DNA of 64,000 bases, taken from NCBI RefSeq assembly GCF_009905375.1, contig NC_133657.1, positions 41,287,853 through 41,351,852 of the forward strand, written 5' to 3'. This stretch comes from Apium graveolens. Lineage: Eukaryota > Streptophyta > Magnoliopsida > Apiales > Apiaceae. This document shows, piece after piece, positions 1 to 12,240 of the stretch (position 1 is its first letter; the number at the start of each line of letters is the position of its first letter). The translations under genes and the position numbers were made by a program. The notes below the pieces were generated by a model that worked only from the letters and a program-made list of their open reading frames with translations, was not told where the DNA came from and made no database searches.

Positions 1-879
1 CCACCAGAGATGTGTATTTCAGAAAATCTGTGATACAAAGAATTGTTCACAGTTGCTTCCTATTACAAACTAGATGATTTTCTATCTAAATTTTTCTAAA
101 CAGCTCTTGAAAATTCATACCTAATTACTAGCTGCAACTTGGTTTATATATCACCAAGTATTTCAAGTGAAGACAAAGATAAAATACAATTATAAAATAG
201 TCATTCACATATTTCTTCTTCATTTCTCTATCCAATGCAATCTAAGATAATCTATGAATCTTTGAATACTTCCTTGTTTGCACCAGAATGGAAATGCTGC
301 TTTTTCTTGATTCCTCCAAGAGGCTACCACATTCCAATTGTCTCTGTCAACCCATGTGCCTCTGTCAGCTTATAAATTGTCACTATTAACTGCTATGAAA
401 CTGAGCATCCATTGAAGCTTTCATCCGTTGATGGCTTTACCCGTTGATGCTCTTATCCGTTAATGCTTTAGCAGTTGAAGCTTTATCCGTTGATGCACTC
501 ATCCGTTGATGGATGTTATCCGTTGAAGCTTTAGAGACATCCGTTGAGGCTTTGTTTCTCATCCATTGAAGGTCTTTAATTTATCAGTTTATACTACTTC
601 ATTTATACAGAATTACAAGGCATTGAATATTTACAATTAGCCCTCCTATTTGCATATCCACTAGTAGTCAACATGACTTATAATTTCCTACGACTTCTAA
701 GAATTATAACTCATTTACAAAGACTGAAATGTGCTACAATACTAAACTTATTTCTAAGTAAAGCTACTCCATCAACGGATAGCCAAAGTGGTCTTATCCG
801 TTGAGGCTACAAACACTAGATTTCTACTTAAGTGTTTTGTTTAACTTATCATCAAACTAATACACATATATTCCTAACA
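1..879 (-). mobile_element. Partial LTR of a Copia element (AACGGAT-repeat family)
   Basis: The reverse complement of this stretch resembles the LTR at 62199-63204. Both open with TGTTA(A/G)GAATAT, continue with GATGATAAGT(T)AAACAAAAC, share AAGTCATGTTGACTAC and ATGCCTTGTAAT blocks, and then carry a cluster of AACGGAT words. On the minus strand the LTR starts at 879 (TG) and runs off the left edge of the window. No purine tract lies just outside 879, so this is a 5' LTR or solo LTR whose body is outside the window. The window starts inside it, so the far end cannot be seen. Confidence 0.75.
420..565. repeat. Degenerate ATCCGTTGA(T/A)G repeat cluster inside the LTR
   Basis: At least eight copies of ATCCGTTGA or close variants occur here at irregular spacing of about 15-30 bp. 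Further copies lie at 773-805. The same word on the other strand (AACGGAT) recurs in the related LTR at 62500-62600 and in the Copia remnant at 8583-8640. This is seen directly; a regulatory role is only inferred. Confidence 0.8.
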
Positions 880-1637
880 GCATCTTTGATGGTTGTATAT
901 TTATCACATTCTTGCAACTTTTTAAATTTTCAACTTTCAGTTTCTTGCACAAGCACTTACTGCAACAATTTATGTAATTGCATTTTTTGTTTGCTGATGT
1001 AGGTTCACTACAAATAAGAATATGTGACTTATCCAGAATTTTTATCAACATTGACTATGTTGGTGTTAATGATCTCAAACGAAGGTATAGATTTATTGAT
1101 CGTATTTATCATACTTTTGCCTATTTTATTTAAAATGCAATATAGATCTACCAACTCTATATATTTTTTTGTACAAGATACCTGATAAAATTGATGGTGA
1201 ACACATGGATTCTCCATGAGCAACTATATTTGGTCAAGAGCAATGGAGTTTTTCCAGAATAAATCAGATTGTTACATGTAAATACTGTTTTTTGTTTGCA
1301 GTTTAATTTATAGAGTCAATCGATCATGTTATTTCATTCAAGTTATGTCATATTTGTTCAAGTATTGTTTTCAATTTATGTTTGCTACAAGTTATTTTTT
1401 TATTTAATGATTACAACTTTGAGGAGTCATGTATATTCACCATTAGCCACAACCATAATTATTTTAATCTATTGCAACTGTTCGAAGAGAGGCCAACTTT
1501 GAGGAGTCATGAATGTTCGCCATTAGTCACAACCACAATTGTTCTTTTTATATTCAATTACAGTTATATTTTGAAATTAACATACCAACTCTAAATTTCA
1601 TTCATTCACATATCATCATTCAAAAAAGTTTTATCAG
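880..1637. other. No gene recognised; short imperfect duplication
   Basis: AT-rich sequence with only small ORFs that I do not recognise. A block reading CAACTTTGAGGAGTCATG followed by a CCATTAG-CACAACCA section is present twice, at about 1419-1460 and 1496-1540, giving an imperfect direct duplication about 78 bp apart. Confidence 0.5.
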
Positions 1638-2240
1638 ATGGAACATGTAGAGCGTGTGTGGGAATTTCCTGACTTTGGTTGGGTGAAGATCAATATTCAC
1701 ACTGAGCATATTAAAAATGTGCATGAAGGTGATAATATGAATGGTATTGTGGTTGTTGTACGCGAATCAACCCGCCAACTCCTTAGATTAACATATAGTA
1801 CAATTCCAGGATTAACAGAACTTAACAGTGCATTATGGGCAATTCTATTGGGAATGTATAGGGCTTTTCAAAATCAATATTCACGTGTCTTGATTGAGAC
1901 AGACAATGTCCAGGCATACCGTGAGTGCAAGTATTATCCCGAAGAAGGAATCACAACATATACTCGACAAATATTCAGAGGTATTCTTTCTAGGTTCAAG
2001 GATCATAACATTCAATATGATATTAAGTTGGTCCATCCTAATATAAATGTAGTGGCAAAATGCTTGGCAACATTAGGTAGACAAAACCTTCATGATTTGC
2101 TGACTATGGATATGTCTTTTGCAGATATACAGGATTTACTCAATATTGATTTAGGACTTGGTCCTGCACAAGCAAGATTTCAAGATATTGAGATTAATGA
2201 TCCAGAACCTGTTGCAGATGGTCAAGTTATAAAAGTGTAA
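1638..2240 (+). CDS. RNase H-like (RVT_3-type) domain protein, likely inactive
   Basis: This 200-codon ORF starts at an ATG and ends at TAA. It has the layout of the plant RNase H-like domains derived from non-LTR retroelements: an opening strand GWVKIN, then GIVVVVRE, then a helix with TELNSALWAILLGM, the strand VLIETDN and a late NVVAKCLATLGR segment. Of the four usual acidic residues, the helix Glu and the Asp of IETDN are present. The first Asp (normally in a NxDG context) reads His, and the last (normally NxxADxLA) reads Lys. Hydrolysis is therefore unlikely. About 45 residues with no known domain follow. It could be a domesticated single-domain gene or the last intact piece of an old element. 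No intron is needed to read it. Confidence 0.55.
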   Translation: MEHVERVWEFPDFGWVKINIHTEHIKNVHEGDNMNGIVVVVRESTRQLLRLTYSTIPGLTELNSALWAILLGMYRAFQNQYSRVLIETDNVQAYRECKYYPEEGITTYTRQIFRGILSRFKDHNIQYDIKLVHPNINVVAKCLATLGRQNLHDLLTMDMSFADIQDLLNIDLGLGPAQARFQDIEINDPEPVADGQVIKV

Positions 2241-3510
2241 ACATGTTTCTAATTTTCTATCTAAGTAGATGATTCCATATGTAAAATAGTCTCGCAATCT
2301 CCATCATGTTGTACATATATTAAAAATAATGAAATTGTACATATATTTGTTATTTTTTGTTACAATAATATTGTTTGGTTTTAATTAATTGTGGAAGTAT
2401 ATGTTTAGTATGGGAATTCTATTTATTCAAGAATACAGTGTACAAATTTTATTGAGATTATTTAAGAATAAATAATATAGTGTAATAATACTGTAATTCT
2501 AAGAGTTTTTTTAAATAAAATATTTTTTTACATTTAGTATGATATATTAATTTGTTAAAGATAGCATATTTTATCTTTGTATTCGTTGTTATGAAAATAT
2601 TAAGATAAAATGAATTATACATATTTTCATATATTAAACATTTAATTTAGTTATTTTTATATAGGTGAATAATGTTATTAAATATGAACTTATACATTAT
2701 TTTAGGGTTTTTTTCATGATACGTTAACGATAACAAGATCTAACCATATTTTGTTGGAATTATATATTAGCTTAAGTTACATGCACGATTAATAATTGTC
2801 ATTATTCTTTTTTTAAAAATAAACTAGATAAACTTTGGTTTTCTTGAATTTAAAGGAAAATTAATATTAAAAAGAATCCATATTACCCGGTCAACAAATT
2901 TTAATTTTTAACTCTTTTTTAAAGAACAATATACTCGATATTTAGATATTTACCATTATATTACCCAAACTTTTATAAAATCGGTTATTTTTTGATTTAA
3001 CATAAGAAATGTTTAAATCGGTATATTTTTTTGAGTGATGAAATTTTTTGAGTTAATGTATGTTGTCAAATATATTAAATAAATTTTTTTTGCTAATTAA
3101 TATATTAAATAATTACATAAAAAAATAACACTAATCTGAGGTAGTAGTTTTATCAATATTGATTAGAGAGAACTTTTTGAGTGAATCTTATGGAGATTTC
3201 TGTCATGTCAGTTTTTATGGAACACTGGTGATAATTATAATTCACGGTACTCTCTATATTTTTTGTCTTATACAATCTTATTCTTAAGTTAGCGTGTATT
3301 TTTAAAGAATTGGGGAGATGAACAGTTATATTTGTTTAGTTACAATATATGTGTTATTAATGTACACTACATTTTGTAAACTAATCACATTCTCCAAAGA
3401 ACTATATTTACACGCAAAATATAGTATCTATAAAATCAATTACACTCTCTCTAATCTAACTTCCTACACAACACTCCAACTCAAACGCCTACTGCAAAAG
3501 TAATTCATCT
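2241..3510. other. AT-rich spacer, no gene seen
   Basis: Very AT-rich sequence. The only ORFs are short, among them one at 3318-3503 with no recognisable domain. I see no repeats with clear termini. Confidence 0.5.
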
Positions 3511-3687
3511 CCCTATTTGAAACAAATGGTGAACTTTAATTTCTTCGACATGGATTCCGACGTCATTAGTATGTTATTTTCCTTCCTCATACTGGAAATT
3601 GATCTTTTCTGCACCTTCTCAAGACTTCTAATGGCTTGGAAAATGAAAAGCAATGCTGGTAGAGTAAGAATGTCCTGCAAAAGGTTT

Positions 3688-4184
3688 ATTGGGATAGACT
3701 GTATCATTTCCATAATAATGTTGTTGAAGTCACCCGTGATGCTTATCATGGTTTTGTAGGTTTTGTTGTTCGAAACAAAGTTTATCAAGCAATATTTTAT
3801 GACTCTGTTCGCAATTTATTACTCTTCCACAATACTGAGCATCACATTTAAACCATACAATATCTGTCTGGTAGCCATCTTCCATCTTCGTTTGCCTTTA
3901 ATTTCTTAAAAGCTATCTATAGAGAACATGGGAGAGTTCAGATTGCTTATGAATTACGTGTCCTTTTAGATCTCAAACATTTGAGGGAAAATATTATGGA
4001 AACAATGAACCTAATGGAAGATATTTACTCTAATTTATTTCAGTATGACTATCTTCTCCCTGTTAATAAATTTTATCCGAATGCGAGGGATACTTATCCA
4101 ATATATCAACTAGAAGGCATGCCATACCGGGACGAACTTCTCAATTCTCTAAGTGGAGACTATATCTCAAGATTACTTGAATAA
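3688..4184 (+). pseudogene. Possible decayed relative of the RNase H-like gene
   Basis: Read in one frame from about 3690, the sequence gives a passage with GFVGFVVRNK and later AYELRVLLDLKHL, ending at 4184 after LEGMPYRDELL. At least one in-frame stop (near 3850) breaks it. The order of a GxVxxVVR strand followed by an ELRxLL helix resembles the RNase H-like ORF 1.5 kb upstream, but similarity is weak by eye. The last 67 codons (3981-4184) are open. This may be an unrelated decayed ORF. Confidence 0.25.
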
Positions 4185-4369
4185 TGATTCTATTTGGGCT
4201 AAACGTGTTACAATGGATCATATGTGGGATACTTCATGTGACCATTGTAGACTTCAGATTGTGCTTTTTAAGATTCTGCTTAGTTCTTTTTCACATTATT
4301 GATCTTTTAGTATTATTAAATCTTTTGCATGTCACTGAATCAGATGATAATGAAAACTACAATTTTTAG

Positions 4370-5366
4370 TTGTCATTTAACAAATAAAATTTATTATTAT
4401 TTAGGTGAGTGTATAAGAACAAATGAAGTTATGAAGCCATTCAGTTTACTACAATGAGTGTTTTGAGATAATTTCCTTTTGTTATTCGTTATTGTTAAAT
4501 AGTTTCAACTCTTTATATTTCAATTTAATCCTCGATGAACATGCAGCCAATCACTTTATTATTTTACACCATCTTCGAACGGCTTGAAATGATTGTGCGT
4601 TGTCTCTTACATTTTTTTCTTTGACATGTATATGAAGTAATTTTTGTGTGTTTTCCACAGAAACTGCATTATTGAAGTTAATGTTGTTCGAGGAGCACCC
4701 TTTCAAGCTGTTATACATTATTAAAATTTGAATTATTTTTTTCCATTTTTGCACTACGATTTATTTATTTTGATGGTTTGTCACGTTTATCACTAACACT
4801 ATTGTTAATATTTTATAATTTTCTCAAAACGGAAATTTAAAAATGAAATTGTTATCAAGAAGTGTAATATGCTTTAACTTTATATATTTAGGTTTTTAGT
4901 ATTTTTTTTAATACCAAACTTTATAAGTTACCTTCCCACTAAAATTTTAAAGTAAATTAACCTTATTTGAAGTTCCCTCTTTCTTTTGGATATATATTGT
5001 TATCTTAAAACATACCTTCAGAATCATTTTATGATATGATATTTCATGACCAATCAATCACTGAATGGACGATAAGATCATACCATAACAAACAGTTTTT
5101 GATTGATCCAATAGTTTGTTATTAATTTGTTCTAAACAATATCAATTAAGATATCTAAAATTTTCACACCTTTACTATATAAATAGATTTTCTCACAATA
5201 TCACGTATATTATCATCCAGTGCACTTCTGTTTTATCATTATAGAGTTTTGTGAACTAACTCAAGAGGTTAGTATCTTTAGTTTAACATATATTTCTATT
5301 GTATTTACAGAGCATAATGATATGATTATTTATTTACATTCGTCTATACTCTACAGTTAATAAGAA
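4370..5366. other. AT-rich spacer, no gene seen
   Basis: No coding pattern, terminal repeats or RNA gene were recognised. The last 200 bases may be the former promoter and leader of the RPA-like pseudogene that follows. Confidence 0.4.
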
Positions 5367-7851
5367 ATGGCTATGCTTGCATTCGATCATCTAAATGCTA
5401 TTGAGAAATCCGGAACAGGCTAGATGATTAGGACCAAAATAACAAGGATGTGGCCAACTGTTTCCATCGACAATGAAACTACCAGAGGCCATAATCTTAT
5501 TCTCCTGTACGATGATGTGAGTAATATACATTTTGAATGTTGTTAATATACCTTTCAGCTAATTTATATTTTATCTTCATTCTCATATTTTAGTTTTTTT
5601 GTTATTTAACATAATCTTTTTATAAATTTGATGTTCACAATTAGAACACACATGTCCATGCTTTTGTGTATTCTGATACCTGGGATGTTATTGGAAATAA
5701 TGTGAAAGTGGGTGGTGTTTACATCATACACGATTTTTCTGTTAAGGATGACATTAGGCTTTTGAAACATGTATCATCGAGGCATACTATTAGGTTCAAC
5801 ATTTAAACTAGATTCAAGCCTTATGTGGATAACTTGATAATCCCCATGCAGAAATTTGAATTCCTTGATCTTGGAGATCTCTACGGCCAGGTTGTTATGT
5901 ACGAGCCTAATGAAAATCCTGAGTTTGTTGCAGGTATTAAACTATCTTTTTTTGTTGTTATATTATTATCTTAGTTGTCCTAATCAATCCATATAAACTT
6001 TTTTATAGTTTTTAACTATATAAATTATGTAAATGTTATTGGTGTGGTTGAGGAATTTAAAAAGATGAGGATTATTAATACAAGATACGGAGATAAGGAA
6101 ATTGTGTGATTTAAGCTCCACGATGCCACATATGTGTTTTTACAAATGTTTATTTGGTTTTTTGTTCTACAATTTTATTGTTATTAATTAACACACTTAT
6201 ATCCCTTATTTAATTGTAGTGTTCATCACAGAGTTGCTATTTGGGGAGAGCTTGTCAAGATTATCAATAATGAATATCATTCTAAAATTGAAAAGCATGT
6301 TGTTGTTGTTGTTTTAACAAGCATCAAGTTGGCTACTTATAAGAGTATGTTTTTGCACATTATAACACCTTGCGACTTATTACAAGCACACTTTGCATAT
6401 TAATAGTGTATAATATTATCTGTTGAAGAATCAATAATTAATGTAAAATGTTTTTGTAGATTCTGTTCAAATTAGTACATTGCCATCGTCTAAAGTTTAT
6501 TTCAACCTAAGTGATGATTATGTTATCGAATTTAGACAGAGGTAAGAATTTTTTTAATTTATATATTGAAATGTAATAATGTTCTGAGTTTTATTTATTT
6601 AGTAATCATTATAAATCTTTTGTGCACAAGTATTGAAGAGGATGGTTATAAGGGTTCTGTGATTGATGATGGTCAGAGTCCTGAAACCAGATATGTTCCA
6701 GTATTTGAGATGATGTTTCTTGGTCAACTTATGCTGGAGCCTGAGGATTTGCTTAAGGTTTAGCTTATTTTAGATTTGATTTCATTTGTTGTTCATATGC
6801 ACTTAAATAATGTTAATTTTTGTGTTCACAACTCTGTTTCAAACTAAGCAGAAGAACATGTTCTCCACATTTGTGATTGCAAGCATTGAAGAGTTTTCTT
6901 TCTGGTGGTACAATACATACAATAAGTTCCAAGCTAAAGTTATGAAGATTGATCGTAGTTATAAATGTGTTGAATGTCCTCGCAGCATCCCAGTTGCTGA
7001 GAAGAGGTATAATGCATAGTCTTTGTATCCCTTTATAAAGGCCAAGTTTTATATTTTACCAGTTTACAAATTGATGTTATTTATGCATTACCATATCCTA
7101 GGTTCAGAGTCAAAGTTTTTACTGAGGATTCTACAGGTTCTTGCGGTGTATTTCTTATGGACCGTGTTATCAAGTCATTGATATCACAATCTGCTACCAA
7201 TTTGAAAAAAACCACAGACAATGTAATAATTTAATTATATATTATTTATTTTCATAAACAAACAATTGTCAATGTTTGATATAGTTTATCACAAACCATA
7301 TCAGCATATGTGTAAACAATATTTTGGTAACCATATTTACCTTTTTAGGATCCTAAAATGGTTCCTGATGTTCTCCATTCCCTTGCTGGTAAAGAGATTA
7401 CTGCTATGATTACTGTTAGTGAAGATAAACACAACAAAGGTGGATTTATGTTTCATGCCAATGAGCTTTATTTTGGTTCGATAACAAGCACATCCATAAC
7501 TCATATTTCAAGCCTACCGCAGATTCCAGTCATTAACATATCATATGTAAGTCTAAACTATCTTTCTTAGTATTATATTAATATTATCCTATTGTAAATG
7601 TAATATCAAGGTTCATCTGATTATGTTTTTAATTTCTCTTGCAGTCCACGGATTTTACTGAATCAAGCAGAACTCCAGGATCTGCAATGTCAGTTAGCAA
7701 GAAGATCAATGTGGTGAACACTGTATTCATTTTTTTTATTAATGCTTTGATTTCTTATTATCCGTATTTAAATTTTGCAGGAGAAGTATTAAATCTCTAT
7801 CTATCAAAACAAACAACTAAAGCTTCTACCGGATGTTTTCTATTTTTATGA
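5367..7851 (+). pseudogene. Replication protein A 70-kDa subunit-like gene, decayed
   Basis: Several exon-like blocks on the plus strand carry the OB-fold phrases of plant RPA70-like (DUF223-type) proteins. In order they include VKVGGVYIIHDFSVK (about 5705-5750), a second OB-fold start with VNVIGVVEEFKKMR (about 6030), HHRVAIWGELVKI (about 6225), SSKVYFNLSDDY (about 6490), and a C-terminal OB-fold with FWWYNTYNKFQAKV...CVECPRSIPVAEKR (about 6900-7007) and FRVKVFTEDSTG (about 7103). RPA binds single-stranded DNA; some related genes travel with Helitrons. Stops interrupt the blocks (about 5417, 5806 and 6107). The first half of the zinc finger, usually WxxCxxC, reads WWYNTYNKF, so two cysteines are lost while CxxC is kept. 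GT-AG intron borders are still plausible, for example 5517-5644. Confidence 0.7.
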
Positions 7852-8399
7852 CTATCAATAAAGTTTGTTTATGAACTTTGGTTTCAAGACTATGTTTTGT
7901 TGAAGTCTTTTTTTGTTTTCTTATTTAATTCGCTCTTAGATGATTTCAAGTTGTTGGTTTCATATTTACATTGTCATATTTTATTGATGATATTCAATTC
8001 CACATTTAATATTTGTTATCCCTACTGATTGATGCATAATTATATCACTCCATTATGATTATATCATAAATTTTTCAGCAGGTTTAATGTTTTTAATTTT
8101 TTGGTGTCATCATATGTTCAGCAAAAACATTATTAAACACAATCTTATATTTTAATGTTCTGAATAACACATCACATTCACTATGATTCATGTTTTTTGA
8201 ACCACCATTTCATATATTTTGTAGATCTGTATTGCGGTGATGGCATCGTTTCATATTTTGCTAAAAATAATATATGATTATGCACTTATGTTATCTGAAC
8301 ATTGTAGGAAGCAGTTAGTATAATTCTACTATACATATGCTACCATTTTTCTTGCAAACCTAATCAGATAGGCTATAGGCATTTCTTAGTAACTACTTT
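7852..8399. other. No gene recognised
   Basis: AT-rich sequence between the RPA-like pseudogene and a Copia remnant. Nothing with a domain, repeat boundary or RNA signature was seen. Confidence 0.4.
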
Positions 8400-8960
8400 C
8401 TTTATTAGTATGATTCGTTCTGATACTTGAAGCATAAAATCAACTCTTCTTTCTGATGTTGTGTTGACGGCCATCTTGTTGATGTTCACGAAAAATGATA
8501 CTCTCACCAGTAAAAATGTTCTTACTAACTTGACCATACTTCTAATTGTGTTTTTCCTATTTGGAAGAACTGATTGGTTCCTTCAACGGATAGCTTTCAT
8601 CCGTTTTGACATTTTGTCCTTCAACGGATAATCACTATCCATTGACTCACAACAGTCAGTAACAGGTTCAAGTTTTACTTTATCTCTGTTTCCAGCAAGA
8701 TCATAGAAATATTCAATGTCTTTAACTTCCATGATTTTGTTAACTGCATTTCTGGATTCTTTTCTTTTAGCAATAATAATTTGTTCACATTCAAGTTGAT
8801 TTCTCAAAGTATCTTCCCTTTTTAGCACATCAAGAAAATCATCTTTAACTACCAGATAATCCTATTTTACTTTTACAAAATCTTGTAATTGAGTTTCTAA
8901 CGGATTTTTTTCTCAACAAACAAAGCATTAAATTCTTTAAATATAACATTTTCTTTCATG
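8400..8960 (-). mobile_element. Copia internal (gag/linker) remnant with AACGGAT words
   Basis: An 81-codon minus-strand ORF (8828-8583) is rich in Lys and Glu. It contains REDTLRNQLECEQIIIAKRK and ESRNAVNKIMEV, a coiled-coil-like segment of the kind found between gag and protease in plant Copia elements. The DNA carries three AACGGAT-type words at 8583-8640, the same word that fills the LTRs at 1-879 and 62199-63204. This suggests a fragment of the same family. No LTR or target duplication flanks it, so it is an old truncated piece. Confidence 0.45.
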
Positions 8961-9439
8961 AGATATTTTGGAGTAACATGCAAATTATATAGTTCAGAAC
9001 TAAACTTGTTAATAACTATCTTCTAACACGCTTGCATTTAGGATTATTTTCAGATTGTTGAAGACACATAAGCAACCAATTCTTTAATTGTTAGTAGCAC
9101 ATAACATAACTTATTCCTAGTGATTCACTTACAAGTATCATCTCCCTGATCCAAGTATTAGTTCCTTCGTATTACCATTCCAATAGATGATTATGATGGC
9201 CACATCTTTCACCAGATAACCCACATAAAATGTGTACATTCATCTTGACCTATCATCCTTATAAACAATGCCAATCAACTTGTATCATAAATAATACAGA
9301 AAGTCATAGTCCAATTGCAAATGAATCTTATATGTTTCTAAAAAAATAACTTTATTGTTATATCATATTTAGATAACAAATTCAACTATTCTTACCCTCT
9401 GATATTACATCCATACTATCATCAATCTCAATAACTTAT
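8961..9439. other. No gene recognised
   Basis: AT-rich DNA. Nothing with a domain or repeat boundary was identified. Confidence 0.4.
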
Positions 9440-10890
9440 TCTTCAGATGAAGGAAACGTGAAATCTTCAAAGCGGTATGTTCCATAGCAATTATGAAAGT
9501 GATTCATGCATTGTGTATCATAAACAGAAAGTTCAATTTCTGAACTACCCAAATATTAAAAAATAACAGATAACCCTCATGTACATCATACTTTCGCAAA
9601 AAATGATTCATCCCATACAAATTCTTCTTCACATAATAGAATTTGAATTTTGCACTAATTCCTCCACCTACAACAATCTTTAAGTTATTGCCAAGCTTTT
9701 TACCATAATGATGGAAGAACGCAGCTGGTATTTCCTACATAGTAAAGTTATTAATTAAAGCAATACCTCAGTTTAGTATTTGAGTTTTTACAACAAAAAA
9801 AAACTATAAACATACCAGTGCCCCAAACTCTAACATATGTTCTGATATAATCTTTAGAATAAATTGTTGGAATAATGAACATCATCTACCTCACATGTTG
9901 AAATGCAGCATGAGAAATAAATTCATAATCTTTAATATTAAGTCTCAAACTATTAGGAATAAAATACCTGCAAATGACCCCTCTTTTGGAAGGACATATT
10001 CATCAAACACATAGATTATAAACTTCGACGGCTCTACAATACGCTGGATTACATTTGTATCAACGATTTTAATTTTTGTATCTTCAACAAACATATTACA
10101 CTCATTATGAAACAATGTTATGCCATAAGCCCACTTAACAGGAATATACCATTCTTGATCTTCAAAACAAAATGTTATTACTCGAGTGGTTTCACATAAA
10201 CCAGATTTCTCACAAACATCATAATTCATAACCTGGACCACTGAAAACTATTATGCTTAACTCAATAAGAAAAAGCACAAATTTTTATAAATAATTAAAT
10301 TTTACATTGTCATGTTTACCTATGTGAATGTAGTGCCCAACATATGTTCTCCTTCCATTAGCAGATAATGAACATTGCCAAAATTACAAGCAAAAATGAT
10401 ACTAAATTTGTCGAGATCGGTATCAGCCCACACCAAATCAGAATTTCATTCAACCTCTGCATATTTTATTTCCACAGCATATGGATTATATACCTGAAAA
10501 TGAAATTGAGCTCCTCCTACATATTCCATTAGAACCATATGGTAGGGCTTAATTGCGTAGAATGTCATCAATTTTGATAAATCTTTCATGCTCTTTTTTG
10601 ATATATTTTTCAGTCCTAACAATCTCCAAAGGTCCCTTCAATTTAACCTCACCAGACAGGTGACTACCATATTCTACATGAAACGGCAATGGTAGGCACT
10701 GTATTGAAATAAACCAAATAATTATCCTAACAATTAAAATTATCATATAAAGACCAAGCAAATCTGAATCAAATTCCATAAAAATGATAATACATACCAA
10801 TTCACGCTTTATGTAAACACCATATATATTTGGACAAACAAAACAAATCTGAACTTCTTTTAAATTCATTTGTGTAGCAAATCTTATCAA
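9440..10890 (-). pseudogene. B3 DNA-binding-domain-like gene remnant
   Basis: On the minus strand, the segment 10890-10549 contains CLPLPFHVEYGSHLSGEVKLKG. It is followed downstream by a 98-codon ORF (10241-9945) with VITFCFEDQEWYIPVKWAYG and a later PSKFIIYVFDEYVLP. The pattern of Pro-x-x-Phe, then a Leu-Gly turn, then a central strand with Trp, matches B3 (REM-type) plant transcription-factor domains. The pieces lie in different frames, separated by intron-like gaps and a stop at about 10549. A more recognisable B3 pseudogene lies on the plus strand at 26107-27373. The family call is by eye only. Confidence 0.35.
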
Positions 10891-11044
10891 ATAAATAATC
10901 TAACATATAAATGTATATGCAGCAACAATCAAATTTTATATACTTACAAACAACTTACATCTTTGAGATTAGGTATTCACATTTGTTGTGCAAGACATAC
11001 ATGTATAACAAGACTAAGTCACATTGACAACAATGAGATTTAGT

Positions 11045-12237
11045 TGTTGGATAAACAATTTTGTATTCTGTATTTTATTTCTTGAGTCTGTAAAAAGGTT
11101 AGAAGATTAGTCTGGAGGATTTTTCTGTGAACAGATTCAAGCTAAGGAATAAACTCTGGAAGAAGATCAAGCCATGATCATGCCTCAGAGAAAAGTGTAG
11201 AAACTTGGAATTGAATAAAACTGTTATAGGAAAAATGTTTTAAGTCAAGAAATCTACAAGTCACAGATCAATACGAAAAGTCATTTGAGAAGTCCAGAAT
11301 GACTTATCGAGAAGTCCAAAATGGCTTATAGAGAAGTCTTAGAGAAATCGACAAGTCAAATGAAGATGTAGAGAACCGGAGATATCGGCAAGTCATTTAT
11401 GCATGTAGAGAACTCATAGATATCGATAAGTCAATTTCTCATTAGAGATCTCAGAGATATCGACAAGTCAAAATGTGTATGCAGAGATCTCAGAGATATC
11501 GACAAGTCATTTCTACATGTAGAGATCTCAGACATATCGACAAGTCATTTCACATGCAAAGATTAAGAGATCGCGACAAGTCAAATATACTTATAGAGTT
11601 CTCAGAGATCTCGATAAGTCATTATACTTATCGAGATGTCACTTCTCTATAGAACAAACTGGAGATCTCGATATGTCTCTCAAATACAGAATGCAGACAA
11701 GTTCAAGATTCAATATTATCAGTCAACAAACGATCTATTCATTAGATTGAAAAGTCTATAAAGTAGTTGAGAGAATGCAATATCAAGGGCCAAGATTAAC
11801 TGGACAAAAGATGGTCATAGACCTGCAAAATTCTGCACAGATTTGCTAAGCTAGAATGGAAATAGAAAAAGGTTGCTTTAGAAAGTAGTTTAGTACATTT
11901 TAGTGCAACTTTTGTAAACCTGTGCTGCTAGTGTATAAACATTCACTGGTCCTTAGTTTAGTAGTAAGATTCATATTTTCTTGTATTCTCTCAAGGAAGA
12001 AGCTGAGTTCTTGCATTGTTAAGAATACAACATTTGCAGCAAGACAAACTTAATTAATATAAATTAAGTGAGTTTTGAAATACTGTGCTTGTTGATTTAT
12101 TTCTTGAACATAATATTTCTGCAAATATAAACTGCTTTGTTCATACAATATCCAAACAAGTTTTAAAAAGGCTAAAAAATCAAAGAAATGCATTCACCCC
12201 CACCCCTCTTATGTGTTTCATTCAATATATAATAACA
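11045..12237 (+). mobile_element. Probable solo LTR
   Basis: The stretch begins TGTTGGATAA and ends AATAACA, giving matching TGTT...AACA ends. Near the right end it carries the CATTCACCCCCACCCC type of pyrimidine block common at the end of plant Copia LTRs. There is no internal coding region on either side, so a solo LTR left by recombination is likely. The target duplication cannot be checked because the Copia LTR at 12241 begins almost directly after it. A single LTR of 1.2 kb is within the usual range. Confidence 0.5.
11270..11665. repeat. Degenerate tandem array: AGAGAT(C/A)TC(A)GA...CGACAAGTCA
   Basis: About nine imperfect copies of a unit of roughly 38-45 bp, each with AGAGATCTCAGAGATATC and GACAAGTCA or close variants, fill the middle of the solo LTR. 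Copies are cleanest at 11440-11560 and decay at both ends. The core AAGTCAT/GACTTATC words are seen in both orientations at the left edge. Confidence 0.8.
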
Positions 12238-12240
12238 CTG

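Noticed and set aside
857..1223. Cys-rich minus-strand ORFs next to the left LTR
   Set aside because: Two overlapping short ORFs with a CCSKCLCKK run but no known spacing of a zinc motif; not supportable.
5367..7851. Helitron identity for the RPA-like region
   Set aside because: No Rep/helicase coding and no TC/CTRR ends or terminal hairpin were recognised, so only an RPA-like pseudogene is called.
11270..11665. Repeat array that superficially looks like CRISPR
   Set aside because: Units are degenerate and contiguous without unique spacers, and the DNA is plant nuclear.
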